Source: Anadara kagoshimensis
Taxonomy: Eukaryota; Mollusca; Bivalvia; Arcoida; Arcidae
Length of the DNA: 64,000 bases
Assembly (NCBI GenBank): GCA_021292105.1
Contig: CM037874.1
Span: 26,834,583-26,898,582 of the forward strand
Direction: 5' to 3'
Below, piece after piece: positions 33,736 to 45,268 of the stretch (position 1 is its first letter; each line of letters opens with the position of its first letter). A program made the translations under genes and the position numbers. The notes beneath the pieces are model-generated. The model was not told the DNA's origin. It searched no databases and saw nothing but the letters and a program-made list of their open reading frames with translations.

Positions 33736-34734
33736 ACCGCTAGCAATCAGCAATTTCGTTTTTTACAATTACAATTCATTTGAGATTAAGATGATAACAT
33801 TACAATTGGTTGGTTTATTTACTACTCTGAATTTAGTTTTTAATACAAATTTTCGCTTGGTTCCGCTATAAAAGCTATTTGTAATGGCCATGGTTTTTTC
33901 AGCTCAAAATTATATCATTTTACCTATCTTCTGACATTTAATTTATGAGTTTAAATCCACATCTTTTCTTTGGTGCATTGGATAATGAATGTTTAGTTTA
34001 GTTAATATGTATAAAGTGTCATCAAAAACAAATAAATCTTAAAAAAATATGTAATCAATTAAATAAAAACGTAAACATTATATAAGACAACTTTGGAACC
34101 CGATAGGTAACATGTAAAATATATTTTTATTCCGTTGTTTCAAATATTTAATTCAAAATAAAATCTCGTTATCTCAATTTTTTTTGTTTTCTCTCGTAAA
34201 AGTATCTCTTTTTCTCGTAATCGTTTCTCGAAATAGTATTTCAATAGGAATAATAATTCGACTATAAAAAACTATTTAAAAAAAAAAACCAAAATAATTC
34301 CAAAATAATGAGAAATTAAAATGTTGATTGAAAGCAATGATCTATATTTTTACAAGATAACGAAATACTATTTCGGAATAACGAAATTGCATTTCGTGGG
34401 GGAACTGAAAGTATATTTTCAGGTATTGAAATAAAGTATACATTTCGAGAGAGACCTATAATATTTCGAGATTAAATTTATTTACCATGCCACCTAGATT
34501 AATCCGTTGAAAAAATCATATATGAACATTTTTGCTTTGAATTTGGACTGAATGGAACTGGTTGCTAATTACTATAAGTGCTGCAACAACGTTAAATTCA
34601 CCATCTTCATTGAAGAGATTACGAATTAATTGTGTTTCCATTTAAATATGGAAAATGTCAGTCAACACTTATACATGAATATTCATCCTGAAACTTAAAA
34701 TTTCCCAGATAATATTTTTTACTACCTGCAATCA

Positions 34735-34975
34735 CAATATTGGGGATAAGTATGGTGTCTCTGTATTGAAAATATTTTATATATTGTTCCATGTTCCTTT
34801 CATTCCACTTTTTACGTATCGGGCGTAGCTAGCATTGCAGGAGGTGTATACCCTTCCGGAGTACCCGGCCACATTTCCAGGGTATCAATCTTATTATCCA
34901 ACGACAATATTTTTACTTTGCTTTGGAATTGTGATTTGGACATGGATTGGTATGTTTGTTTTTGATTAAAAATAT
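34735..34975 (+). repeat. R1 element, inner part plus end
   Basis: GGGATAAGTATGGTGTCTCT, TGTTCCATGTTCCTTTCATT, GGCGTAGCTAGCATTGCAGG and GACATGGATTGGTATGTTTG are in the expected order. Confidence 0.75.
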
Positions 34976-35299
34976 CAAAATATAATAGAATTGGGACATA
35001 ATATACCCATGGCTGTTTTTAATACATTACTTCATTAAATTAAGAAAATGAAGTTTGTGTGTTGCACTAAATTTTTCAGGTTTTTTCTTCTTTTTGGGAT
35101 TGCAATTTGAACACTGATCGGTGTTTTGATTAAAAACCAAACTACATATGGTGTTTAGAGCCGAAAATTCAATTACAAACAAGTTTTATTCCAGTAACTG
35201 AATTGATAAACATTTCTAAAAAGTCAGTAAATTTTAATATTTTAATGTGATTCAATCATGTGTATATTTTTGCTTATGGATAATACTAGAATGTCGAAT

Positions 35300-35590
35300 G
35301 TCGAAGCATGTTCAAATCATAATAAAGAATCAAAGAAAATATTTAAAAATTAGCAAATTGATTAAAACAGACGAACTCTACATCCGTCATGTCTAAAATT
35401 AAAATTGAGAATTAATGCAACGATGAATTATGCCACGTTAATTATATCTAGGGCAATTTAGATACAGAGATAAAAAAACCATACTTATCCATGTCCAAAT
35501 CAAATGAGACACATGAACTTCCACCAGGGAAGTGAGGTCTGGTGCTCCGAAAGGGTAAACACCTCCTGTTTAGCTAGCCACACTTATCAA
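35300..35590 (-). repeat. R1 element pieces
   Basis: ACTTCCACCAGGGAAGTGAG and ACACCTCCTGTTTAGCTAGC at 35517-35580. A further end-like piece (AGCATGTTCAAATCATAATA) lies near 35305. Confidence 0.65.
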
Positions 35591-36421
35591 CAGTTATGTG
35601 ATGACGACAATTTAATCTTTTTTTTTAATATTAATATGTAATATATATGACATACTTACCCTTCTAGAGCACCCGACCCCACTTCGCTGGTGAAAGTTCA
35701 CATTGTCCTAAAGTAGACGAACGATTGTCCCTAGGGAAAATTCATTTACGTAATCTAATCTCTCTTCAACATATGCTAATTTCTTTTTAATGGTTCCAAA
35801 GCAGTATTTTAATATGAATTTTCAAACTGCTTTTGAATGAAACTCTGACACAGATGAGTGAACAGATGTTTCAGATACTATATGCTCAAAAAAAGACTAA
35901 ACTACAAAAATAGCATTTGTTAAAGATAGACCAGAACACTTAAATTTTACTTTTCTTAGGATAACCTTACATCTTAAGGGCAACAATTTACCGTGTACTG
36001 CCTTAACCACTGTGATTTTATTCTTTTAGCCATTCTTTTAATTTTATAATGTCGAATACAAACAGTCGTAGCGAACTTGAATTTTTATGCAAAGAAATAA
36101 GTTTAAAAGTAAAACAATTGCGCAAATACGAAAAACATTATAAACAAAATTATGTAAGCATTGATGGTTAAGTGCTATCAATTTTATCAACAAGATCCGG
36201 GTTCTATATGTAAACTTACGAATAAGAAAAGATGTATTGTCCAAAAACGAGTTAATTCATGGTCTTATAAAAATGTATAATACATTATTTTGTTTTATTT
36301 AATAACAAAAACATGAACATGTAAAGTACAAAAAATGTGATGTGAACAACATATATAAAGTCTATTTCTTTTAACAGATTTTATGTTATATTGCATTGAC
36401 AGAGCGCAAGTAAGGTGGGTA

Positions 36422-36427
<6 letters not shown>

Positions 36428-36470
<43 letters not shown>
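36428..36470. repeat. (CT)n microsatellite
   Basis: About 21 CT units. Confidence 0.95.
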
Positions 36471-36473
<3 letters not shown>

Positions 36474-37589
36474 AGTATGTGTGTAACTACGAAATCGTTT
36501 AAAATACTTATTGATTCATATTCTAATATTTATCAATTGAAAGCTTATGTCAATTTAGGTGTGCTTTTAATTTTGCCTATATTTGAAAAATTTTCCTCTC
36601 AAAATAATTTTGCCTTACATATTTTGATATTTTATTTTTTCCAGAAAAATGATTTTATATCTCCATCATTTTTAATCTACCAAAAGACATTTATCCGATG
36701 AATTATTTTGTAGATTATTTTTTTTAATTTATCGATATCGCATTAAGTGCAGGATGAAATATTGGGAACTCGCGAGGGCCTCCATTTTCACGATCATTAT
36801 ATTTACGGTTCGTATCTAATTTTGTTTAAATTCAAGATAGAATTTGAAAAAAGATTGTTGTTTTTCGTCCAATATTTTTGAGGAGTGAGTCCAGGAGTCA
36901 TGCAGCTCTAAAATTAGTATTGGTAAAGCTAATGTTAACTACTGTTACTTTTCTATAAGACAAGGTTTAAGGGTATTTTAAAGGCAGTAACGTTTTTTTT
37001 TCAGTGAACTTATCCATACCAATTACGTTTGTATATAAATTGTATTTACTACTCAGAAGCATATTGATTGCATTTCTACATAATTTTTCATTTTTTCAGT
37101 ATTCCCTTCTGGTCCGAAACTATACATCACCTTGTTTGTAAAACATTGCTCTCACGCCAGAACAGTCCCTATAGTCCTCGAGTATTTAACAGATTAATTG
37201 GAAGGTTTAACAGCTAGTTACATTAAACGACACAGTCGTGAAATACATCATATTATCATATCTTAGAAAAACAGAATGCAGTGTTGGGAGTTTTTATTTA
37301 AAATTTTTATCCCTATTGCGCATATTTTTCCAAAAAATTATATTTTTCTGTCAACTGCCTATTGGTTCCCTATCATCCATGCGGTAACGAATGTATAATC
37401 TTTATTTTTAATGCATTGCACAGGTCTAATGTAATTCTGGTACTTTTTTTTTGTTTTTTTTAAATAAAAGATCTATTTCATTACATCTTTTCTTGTCAAT
37501 CTTTTCTTGTTTCTTGTAAACCACTCATATAAAGATTTAGATAGAGGTAAAACTTTGAATTAATATTTCGCTTGTTCGTTTTTTTTCAG

Positions 37590-37614
37590 AGCATAAAATA
37601 TCTGTGACAAATTG
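37590..37614 (+). other. Possible 5'UTR exon of peptide copy B
   Basis: TTTTTTTCAG precedes and GTAAGA follows a 24-25 nt segment (AGCATAAAATATCTGTGACA...). It is upstream of the copy-B coding exon and has no coding content. Splice-site strength is the only evidence. Confidence 0.3.
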
Positions 37615-37900
37615 GTAAGATATATAGAAGAAATTATTTTGTACATGTGTACCGCACTTTTGAATTAGTACTGTTTTCTGTTATTTTGCATGGATAAAAA
37701 TTAGACAATATACAGTTTTCTCTTTCATATTTACAGAATTATAAATAAAACACAAAGCAAAAAGTCGAAATGTTATGTCTTCGTTCTATGAACTAATATA
37801 TGATACATATATTTTAAAATAAGATATAGAATGCATCTAAAACACTTTGGATTGTGCCGTTAAATTATGCTATTAGGATTGTTGTTTTTTCTTATGAAAG

Positions 37901-38131
37901 ATGCGGTGTACTGCAATACTGCTCCTCTTGCTTATAAGTTTGACACTTTTCGCCGAAACCGTTGAAGCCAAAATAGAAAGAAATGAACAACATCATCTGT
38001 TCAAAAGAAGGGGTATAAGGGGCAAAGTTGTAAAAAGTAGTTGAGGCATTAAGGAAGTGGGTAAAGTGGTCAGGGATGGACTTGCTTGGATAGGGGCAGC
38101 AACAGTAGTTGAAGAAGCCACGAAAGAGTAA
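37901..38131 (+). pseudogene. Lysine-rich peptide precursor, copy B, interrupted by an in-frame stop
   Basis: ATG follows CTTATGAAAG. The precursor reads a signal peptide (MRCTAILLLLLISLTLFAE), a propeptide with ERNEQHHLF, then KRR and GIRGKVV. This closely parallels copy A (RNEHHLVKR) and copy D (MRCTAIF, LFKRRGIKG). An in-frame TGA at 38042-38044 cuts the mature part to about ten residues. The same frame stays open for a further 28 codons to TAA at 38129, and that stretch is still similar to copy D, as expected from a recent nonsense mutation. The donor GTAAGT at 38161 and a 3'UTR exon at 38870 are kept, so it may still be transcribed. A short functional product cannot be excluded. Confidence 0.8.
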
Positions 38132-38869
38132 ATAACATGAAACAATTGAAAACAAACAGAGTAAGTATCAAATTGTTGTTATTATGTAACTTCTGTGTAC
38201 TAAATTAAGGAATAGTTAAAGGCAGAACAATGGAAACTGCATTATATTACAGGTAGGGGTTAAGTTGTGTTTTAAACTAAAAGAAATTCCTAGATTCTTT
38301 AGCAGAACAATCCAAATTATCATTGTTAGTGAGAGATTTAAGTCTTAAATTAGGATAAATAGGCAAGTTCGGCTGTAGTTGAAACCAAAACTTTAAATAT
38401 ATATTCTTGAAAGATGTTGCGAGAAATACACTAATACGATCAATGAAATACATACTGATGTCATTGTAAAATAATTTTGAGGTTGTACACATGGTATAAG
38501 ACATGGATACACTCAAGAAATTTTAACACAGTTTATCTGTTATATATAGCCCTGTTTTTCTCAAACTGAGTTGCTGACAAAATATTGATATACATATACG
38601 AATCTATTTAGTAATTTAATATCAATTTCTATTTGTTTTAAAAAACCTCACATTAGTGATTTTCAAATATATGCAATTCTGAATCTTTTCCTGGAATACT
38701 ACTGTAACTCCAAAAGAGAAAAATTCGTAATTTCTGTATCCATCGTTCATGATCGCATTCTCTACTCGTCTTTGAATGAACACTTATAAACATATGCTGT
38801 ATACAATAGCAAAGTCAAATAGCCACTAATATTTTATAAATAGCTCAAATGTTTTATATTTTTTCGCAG

Positions 38870-39190
38870 AATGGACTACAGAATTTTTCAGCAAAATACT
38901 AGACACTTAAGTACATAAAGACCGGTGTTGATATCTGGAGCATGGCAGTGTTACAGGTCTGTAACATTTGCTGAGAGACTGCTAATTTGGACATTCTATA
39001 TTGTTCAGCCTTCCTTTACATGTATTTCTCTTTCACTATGAGTTTTTTTCGCCATGAATTCAGTCTTTTTATATACATGTAATCTTACAATTTAATTTAA
39101 AACCTATTAAACTGTGTTTATAATTTACCTACAGGGTATAACATTTTTTTTACTATTCTTGAAATAAAAGTATGAATGATTGCATTGTAC
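38870..39190 (+). other. 3'UTR exon of copy B
   Basis: The acceptor TTTTTCGCAG ends at 38869. The exon reads AATGGACTACAGAA..., and similar exons start at 40795 and 42450. AATAAA at 39163 lies before GTATGAATGATTG, which is also kept in copy D. Confidence 0.75.
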
Positions 39191-39379
39191 ATGTATTATA
39201 TTTTATTACGAATAAATATTTATATTAATGTTAATATTACAATCGACACAAAATTACTGCATGTCCATGTCAATTAATATTGTGTCTTTTCATACAGTAA
39301 TTGTTTAATTTTCTGCTAGAAAAAGTACAAAAGTGCTGAAATTTACCGAAAAAGTCAAATGTACAAAACGAAAAGAGAC

Positions 39380-39545
39380 GTCGGTTTTTAAGGTCTCTTC
39401 CGACGGACCCCTTGAATTTTATTTCTTAATTTCGGGTGCTTGAAAGAACAGACACTATCAATTTCAAGTCTAATTCAGACCTTGTTGGGATTCAACCTAT
39501 GACCTCCCACGTACAAAGTAAGCAAACTACCAACTTAACTACCGT
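39380..39545 (-). repeat. Truncated, diverged SINE
   Basis: Parallel to 40210-40380 in order (GTGCTTGAAAGAACAGACAC, TTTCAAGTCTAATTCAGACC, GACCTCCCACGTACAAAGTA), but much diverged and lacking both ends. Confidence 0.65.
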
Positions 39546-39789
39546 AGTGATTTTTCACCAATGGGAGCTCTATTGATGTAAATTATCTGATTTCCAAAAA
39601 CGGCTATAATAGAATTAATACAAATATTGTTTGAGAGTTGCACAATTATAAGCAAAACTATATAATAGTTATTTGCTGAAATATTATAATTATTTTTTCC
39701 AATGACCCCCTTTTCCATTTAAGCAATTAGAAGATCAATCTGAAGAAAAAAGGAAAGCAAAATATATGTCACAAAACATCCAAGTTCGA

Positions 39790-41065
39790 ATTCTGTTCAA
39801 CTCTTCACATATATGAGAAATTTTGTCGCAAACATGCCGCTAATATATGTTATTGCATATTTTAAGATCATAGGATGCATTTAAAACACCTTTGCATTTT
39901 GCCATGAAATGACACGTATTGCCTTTGTTTTTTCTTCACATAAAACATTTTCGTAGGTGACAGAGCTTCAACATTGAAATGATTTGACAGGCCGGGCTGT
40001 AGTCCAAGTACAACCTGATATAAGATTATTTGTAGTGTTTAAGTTGAGTGAGAAATGGTGTTTAACGTCCCAGTCAAGAATAATTCACTTATATCGAGAC
40101 GTCGCCAGCTATAGGCGAAGGTGCAGAAATTTTGCCTGTGCGTTGCGCTGATGGCATTATACAGCAGGGTTCTTTAACGTGCTAAGCCCACTGTGACACG
40201 GGGCCTCGTCTATTTTAAGTTCCCATCCGAAAGAACCGTGACTTTCATTTCGTAATGCCGAGTGCTTGGCAAAAGAACAGTCGCTACCCACTTTCAAGTC
40301 TTGGGTCAGACCCGGCCGGGGATCGAACCCACGTCCTCCCACATACGGAGCGAGCACTCTACCAACTGAGCTAGCGCAGTGGTGTGTAGTGTTTAAGTGA
40401 TAAATGCACTAATTATCCATGAAATACCCTTTTATATTGTAAAGCATTTCTGAGGTTGTTAACATAGTATAACACATTGTACGATTAAAGTTTTAAGAAG
40501 TTTGCCCTATTATATGGAGCCGTTCATTTCTCAATCCGAGGGCTGACAAAGTTTAATAGAGATTACACTCACTACAACAATTAAATGTATATCAATGTAT
40601 ATTTCTTTAGAAAAAAATCATATTCTGATTCTCAAAAGTATGCAATATGCTAGGTATCCACAAAAAGAAAAAAAATGTGTATCCATGGTCTATGTGTTGC
40701 TGAATGAAAACTTACATACATTATAATGCAGTATACAATAAGAAAATAGCAACTTATATTATTTACATAAATTTCACATTAATTATTTTTGCAGAATGGA
40801 TTACAATTAATTTTTTTTTTAAATCCCACATATTTTACTTACATAAAGGACAAAGTTGATATCGTGAACATGGCAGTATGACAGTTCTGTAATATTTGCA
40901 GAAGAACTAGTAATTTGGACCTATATATTGCAATACTATGCGTTTAACTTACTAAAGTACCACCAAATTTGTTATTTTTAAAAAGTATAAAACTCTGTTA
41001 ATAATTTACCTACAGGATAGAACATTTATTTTACTATTCTTGAAATAAAACTTTGAAGGATTGAA
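39790..41065 (+). pseudogene. Peptide duplicon C: coding exon deleted, 3'UTR exon kept
   Basis: The upstream flank (CCGCTAATATATGTTATTGC and the following ATAGGATGC) matches the flank of copy D at 41280-41330. The sequence at 39938-40035 (CATAAAACATTTTCGTAGGT, CAACCTGATATA) then matches D positions about 41980-42070. About 630 bp present in D, including the whole coding exon, are therefore missing here. Downstream (40399-40560) it again follows D. The 3'UTR exon starts at 40795 after TTTTTGCAG and has AATAAA at 41044. A SINE was inserted later at 40045-40384. Confidence 0.75.
40045..40384 (-). mobile_element. Complete tRNA-derived SINE with 14-bp target duplication
   Basis: On the minus strand the head has an A box (TAGCTCAGTTGGTAGAGTGC) and B box (GGGTTCGATCC) at tRNA spacing. 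Next come a body with GTAGCGACTGTTCTTTTGCC and GAAAGTCACGGTTCTTTCGG, and a tail with GACGTCTCGATATAAGTGAA. The direct repeat TGTAGTGTTTAAGT flanks it at 40031-40044 and 40385-40398. Copies or pieces of the same family lie at 56928, 39380, 32640 and 7212. Confidence 0.9.
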
Positions 41066-41385
41066 TTGTTTTATGTTTTATTACAAATACATATTATACA
41101 CGACGTTAATATTGCAATTGACAAAAAATTACTGCATGTTCATGTAGTTTTAACTTATATACAGTTACTGCCATATCATAATTGTGTAGTTTAATGAGTC
41201 AAAATTACCGAATTTACTAAACGAAAAAGTCCAAATTCTGTTCAACTGTCTCCATATGATAATTTTTGTCGAAAACTCGCCGCTAATATATGTTATTACA
41301 TTTATTTTAAGATTATAGGATGCAATGAAATGACGCTATTACGGTTTTTTTTTTTTGCAGAAAACTCTTTTATTGAAACAAAAAG

Positions 41386-41595
41386 ATGCGGTGTACTGCA
41401 ATATTTATCATCTTACTAGTAAGTTCGATATTTATCTCCGGAAAAGTCACAGCTAAAGATGGATACGAACACCCTTTGTTCAAAAGAAGAGGGATAAAGG
41501 GTAACTTTTTAAAAGACGTAGTTAAAAAAGCTACAGAAGTAGTTAAGAAGGTCAGCGATGAACTAAAGCTTTGGAAAATACCACTTAGAAGTTAA
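41386..41595 (+). CDS. Secreted cationic peptide precursor, copy D (69 aa)
   Basis: An intact paralogue of copies A and B. It has a signal peptide (residues 1-23, MRCTAIFIILLVSSIFIS core ending VTA), a short propeptide KDGYEHPLF, the processing site KRR at 33-35, then a 34-residue mature peptide starting GIKGNFLKDVVKKATEVV. It is predicted to be amphipathic and positively charged, but much less lysine-rich than copy A, with no cysteine. The splice acceptor TTTTTTTGCAG ends at 41360, 25 bp before ATG. The donor CCAA|GTAAGT at 41713 and the 3'UTR exon at 42450 complete the gene. Function is inferred from precursor layout; no named family is claimed. Confidence 0.78.
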   Translation: MRCTAIFIILLVSSIFISGKVTAKDGYEHPLFKRRGIKGNFLKDVVKKATEVVKKVSDELKLWKIPLRS

Positions 41596-41633
41596 CAAAT
41601 TTAAGAAACATTTGGAAAGAAAGCATGCATGTA

Positions 41634-41655
41634 TAATAATAATAATAATAATATA

Positions 41656-41692
<37 letters not shown>

Positions 41693-41693
41693 T
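41634..41693. repeat. (AAT)n/(ATT)n microsatellite
   Basis: AATAATAAT switches to ATTATTATT, forming an inverted arrangement inside the 3'UTR of copy D. Confidence 0.9.
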
Positions 41694-42449
41694 CTAAGTA
41701 TTAACTAGCCAAGTAAGTGGTTTTGGCCACAAAAGACTACATGTTTTGACATCTATGATCAAATAAATTGTAAATGTTAAATTAAATACTTGATTCCTGG
41801 CATAAATTGAGAAATCATTCCAACGAGATTTAAAACTGACCAAACTGGTCTAACTGCTACAGTGAAGTTTAGTTTCAGTAAACGGAAAAACTTACAGGAG
41901 GAAAAAAGCTTGATTTAATTCAGAAGACTATTTTTTTTTTTGTAAAGACTAAAAAAATAATTTTAGGGCCTCTTCAAATAAAACATTTTTACATTTTTTT
42001 AGGTGATTATAGTCAAATATTGGAATGATCGCTATAGTTCATGCATAACCTGATATATATTCCTTGTATGTTTAAGTAAAAATGCACCAATGATACATGA
42101 AATATTCTTTAATATTGTATAATATTTTGAGACTGTGCACATGATATTACACACAGTTTGATTAAAAATTCTTAAGACAGTTGCTATGCTATACATATGG
42201 CGCGTTCATTTCTCATTTGAGGTGCTGACAAAGTTTTATAGAGATTCTATTCACTACAACAATTCAATGTTTATCAGTGTATATTTAAAAAAATCATATT
42301 CCAATTTAAAAAAATATGAAATATGCAAAAAAGTAATATGTGTCTCTATGGTCCATGTTGCTGAATGTTAACATGCAGTATACAATAAATAAATTAAATA
42401 GCCGCTGATATTTTATATATACATTCCCCATAAAATCTTTTTTTCCCAG

Positions 42450-42800
42450 AAATGATTACAGAAATTAAAAAATACAAGATAGTTTACTGATACAGAGGTC
42501 GATGTTTATATCGTTAGCATGGCATAGTGACAGTTATATAACATTTGCAGACGGACTAGTAATTTCGGCCTATATATTGTTGTAATACGCATTTACTTAC
42601 TTTGTTATTTGTACAGTTTATAAATCCAATATTGTTCAGCCTTCTTTTCCCTCTCTTTTGCTATGGGTTTGTTTTTCTTTGCTATGCATTTCTTTTTAAT
42701 AAACGTGCAATCTGACAATTTTAATCATGTATTATAATTTACCTACAGGGTATACCATTTAATGTACAATTCTTGAATTAAAAGTATGAATGATTGAATT
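42450..42800 (+). other. 3'UTR exon of copy D
   Basis: It starts after TTTTTTTCCCAG. It matches the exons at 38870 and 40795, including GCATGGCATAGTGACAGTTA, GACGGACTAGTAATTTCGGC and CCTACAGGGTATA. The polyadenylation signal is AATTAAA instead of the AATAAA of copies B and C. Confidence 0.7.
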
Positions 42801-43129
42801 GTATTATGTTTTATTACACATAGTTTACACGAAGTTAAATATTACAATCAACAAGTTTACTATTTACTGCGTGTCCATGTCATTTAACTTGTATACGGCT
42901 ACTGTTATATCATAATTCTGTAATTTTATTACCGTTAAATGCAAAATTGCCGAACTTTCTAAACGAAAAAGTCAAAATTAATAAACTTTCTTCACTACCA
43001 AACTTTCCGAACGAAAACGTCAAATGCACGGAGTATTTACCAAAATTACCGAACTTTCTAAACGAAAAATTAAACAAAATCAGACGAATCTGGTGTACAA
43101 AGTCATCAAACTATCAAACAGGAACATAC

Positions 43130-43420
43130 ATATCCAAAATTAGAATCACAAAATCAAGGTAAAGGTATTGAAAACTTGCGAATAAATTTAAACAACTAAT
43201 ATTTATCAGAGAAATTGACAAATTAGGCTAAACACGTGAACTTCCACAAGGGAAAGTGAGACTGGGTGCTCTGGAAAGATAAGCACCTCCTATTTACCTA
43301 GCTACACCCGCCTTGTGTGCATTCAAAATTAAGTGAAAGGAACATGGAACTATCGTACGTCAAATATATCCAGGGCGATCCAGGCTACAGAGTTATCAAA
43401 CCGATCAACATTTCTGTGAA
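43130..43420 (-). repeat. R1 element copy
   Basis: ACTTCCACAAGGGAAAGTGA, AAGCACCTCCTATTTACCTA, GGAACATGGAACTATCGTAC and CAGAGTTATCAAACCGATC. Confidence 0.8.
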
Positions 43421-44889
43421 TCCGTATAAAAAGAATTATCTAGTCTATCTACAGTTTTGCGTAAAGCTTATTGCAACAGAATAGATTTTGTTACTAATAT
43501 GCTCTTATTTACATAAAATGTTTAAGGTAAATATCCTACAAAATTCTGTTAAGTGGAAAGCAGAGTTTGAGTGTTTGGGGAGTTTTAATTTCTAATGGGC
43601 TGTTCAAAACACAAGAGACATAACTCTACTGAAACAGGTGCTGTTTTAGTCCTATTATCAAAAGTTGATTACTATTCGAAAAACAGTAAAGCAAAAACAC
43701 TGGGATTAATAAATCATAATTCTTTTCAAATACACATTACAATTTCTGATCCATTTTGAGTTAAAAGGCCAGTTCATTTTGATTTGGTTCCATTTAATTT
43801 GAAATCTGTCACAATCTTATATTTGTAGTAGACAGAAAATTATAATTATGTTTTAACCTAAGATATTTTAATATTGAAATATATCCGAGATTAATTAATC
43901 GGGTTTAACTATTAACCATGCACTCATAACCGATGCGTAAAGTCTTTACGAAATAATTCATTAATTTTTAAATTCAATATATAAATACTGCATTCACAAT
44001 TGTCTTTAATCTTTCATTTGAAGTATATTTTCAAATTTTCATCTGATTCGTAGTTGTGTTTCATATAATATAATACATGTATATAATAATAACCCTTGAA
44101 GTTTTTGAAGATGTCTGTGTAAGATTTAGGCTCACAATACAGAGCCAAATGCCAATGAATTAAAATTGGTAGATAATTTTCGGTGAATAATAACACCTTT
44201 CCTGAAGACAATCACGAGGAAATATTATCTGTTGCAATTACTTTGAGGTTTGACCCTCTTTTGCATAGATTGACTAGACTGTAATGTAACCAAAACCAAA
44301 CTCGGAAAAATAGAGCTAGTCAAAGCACTTTAAAGGTCCACCTCAAACTTTTGGAGGTCTACATGTAAATGTTTATGAGAGAACAATTACGTTTGTTATA
44401 ATACATTTTTTGACAACATTGTTATCTACATTATAGATTATATTGTTTTTGTTCAGAAAGAAACATGAGTTCAATTTAATAACCCCATTACTTGACCCTT
44501 TAAAACTAGTGTTTACGTACTTATTGTTTTCTGAAGGGTGCAAGACATGCTTCTAGTTTATTATACAGAGATATTCATAAAAGCTTAAGACGTCACAAGT
44601 ATTGATTTAACCAAGTCGCTTTCTTTAGGATGCATTAGCTCTTGTTTACCGACGTTTTCATGTTTCCTGACTAAATGAATATCTCCAATAAAACAGAGGA
44701 TTATAATCTGTAAGATTAATATTATTACCTACGAATTTAGTCAAAACGAAATATTTAAAGAACCTTTCTACGTTATTACTTTTTATGACATAGTCGTCAA
44801 AAGTGTCAACATCAGTCTAACTTTACTTTTTCTGGTATAATCAGTACAAAAAAACATAATATAAACCACTTGCTATATCGACTGAATCA

Positions 44890-45268
44890 AAACAAATACA
44901 CCAATCCATGTCCTAACCACAATCCCTAAGTTATATATCTGGAACTGGCAAAATAGGTTAAATACACGAACTTCCACTAGGCAAGTCATACTTGCAAATA
45001 AATTGTTGACTCAGGGATACTAGTATTGCAAACTTAGGCTTATCAAGGACCTCAAAAAGTTTTATGGCCGTCATCAGTATTGTTGATAAGTTTGATGTCT
45101 CTGTATCCAGGGTTGCCTGGATATATTTGACGTCCCATAGCTCCATGCACCCGGTCTCACTTCCCTGGTGGAAGTTCACGTGTCTAACTCAATTTGTCAG
45201 TTCCAGAGATTTTACTTTGCTTCTGGATTGTGATTCGGACATGGATTGGTATGTTTGTTTTTGACAAC
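44890..45268. mobile_element. R1 element with both ends: long terminal inverted repeats
   Basis: The left end (44890-44995: AATACACCAATCCATGTCCT, CTGGAACTGGCAAAATAGGT, CTTCCACTAGGCAAGTCA) is the inverse of the right end (45155-45268: CTTCCCTGGTGGAAGTTCAC, GGACATGGATTGGTATGTTT). The TIRs are about 105 bp. The interior contains GATAAGTTTGATGTCTCTGT and TATATTTGACGTCCCATAGC, the inner part seen in other copies. This identifies R1 as a non-autonomous TIR element. Confidence 0.8.

Larger units (their letters stand above)
32800..37589. other. Intergenic stretch between peptide copies A and B
   Basis: No gene is recognised. Contents: a GT microsatellite at 33091-33130, R1 copies at 33600-33735 (minus), 34735-34975 (plus), 35300-35590 (minus) and 35655-35705 (plus fragment), and a CT microsatellite at 36428-36470. 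TTTAACAG|ATTTTATG...GAGCGCAA|GTAAGG at 36380-36411 could be a non-coding exon, but support is weak. Confidence 0.5.

Noticed and set aside
40257-40384. Possible functional tRNA gene on the minus strand
   Set aside because: It is the head of a complete SINE with target-site duplication.
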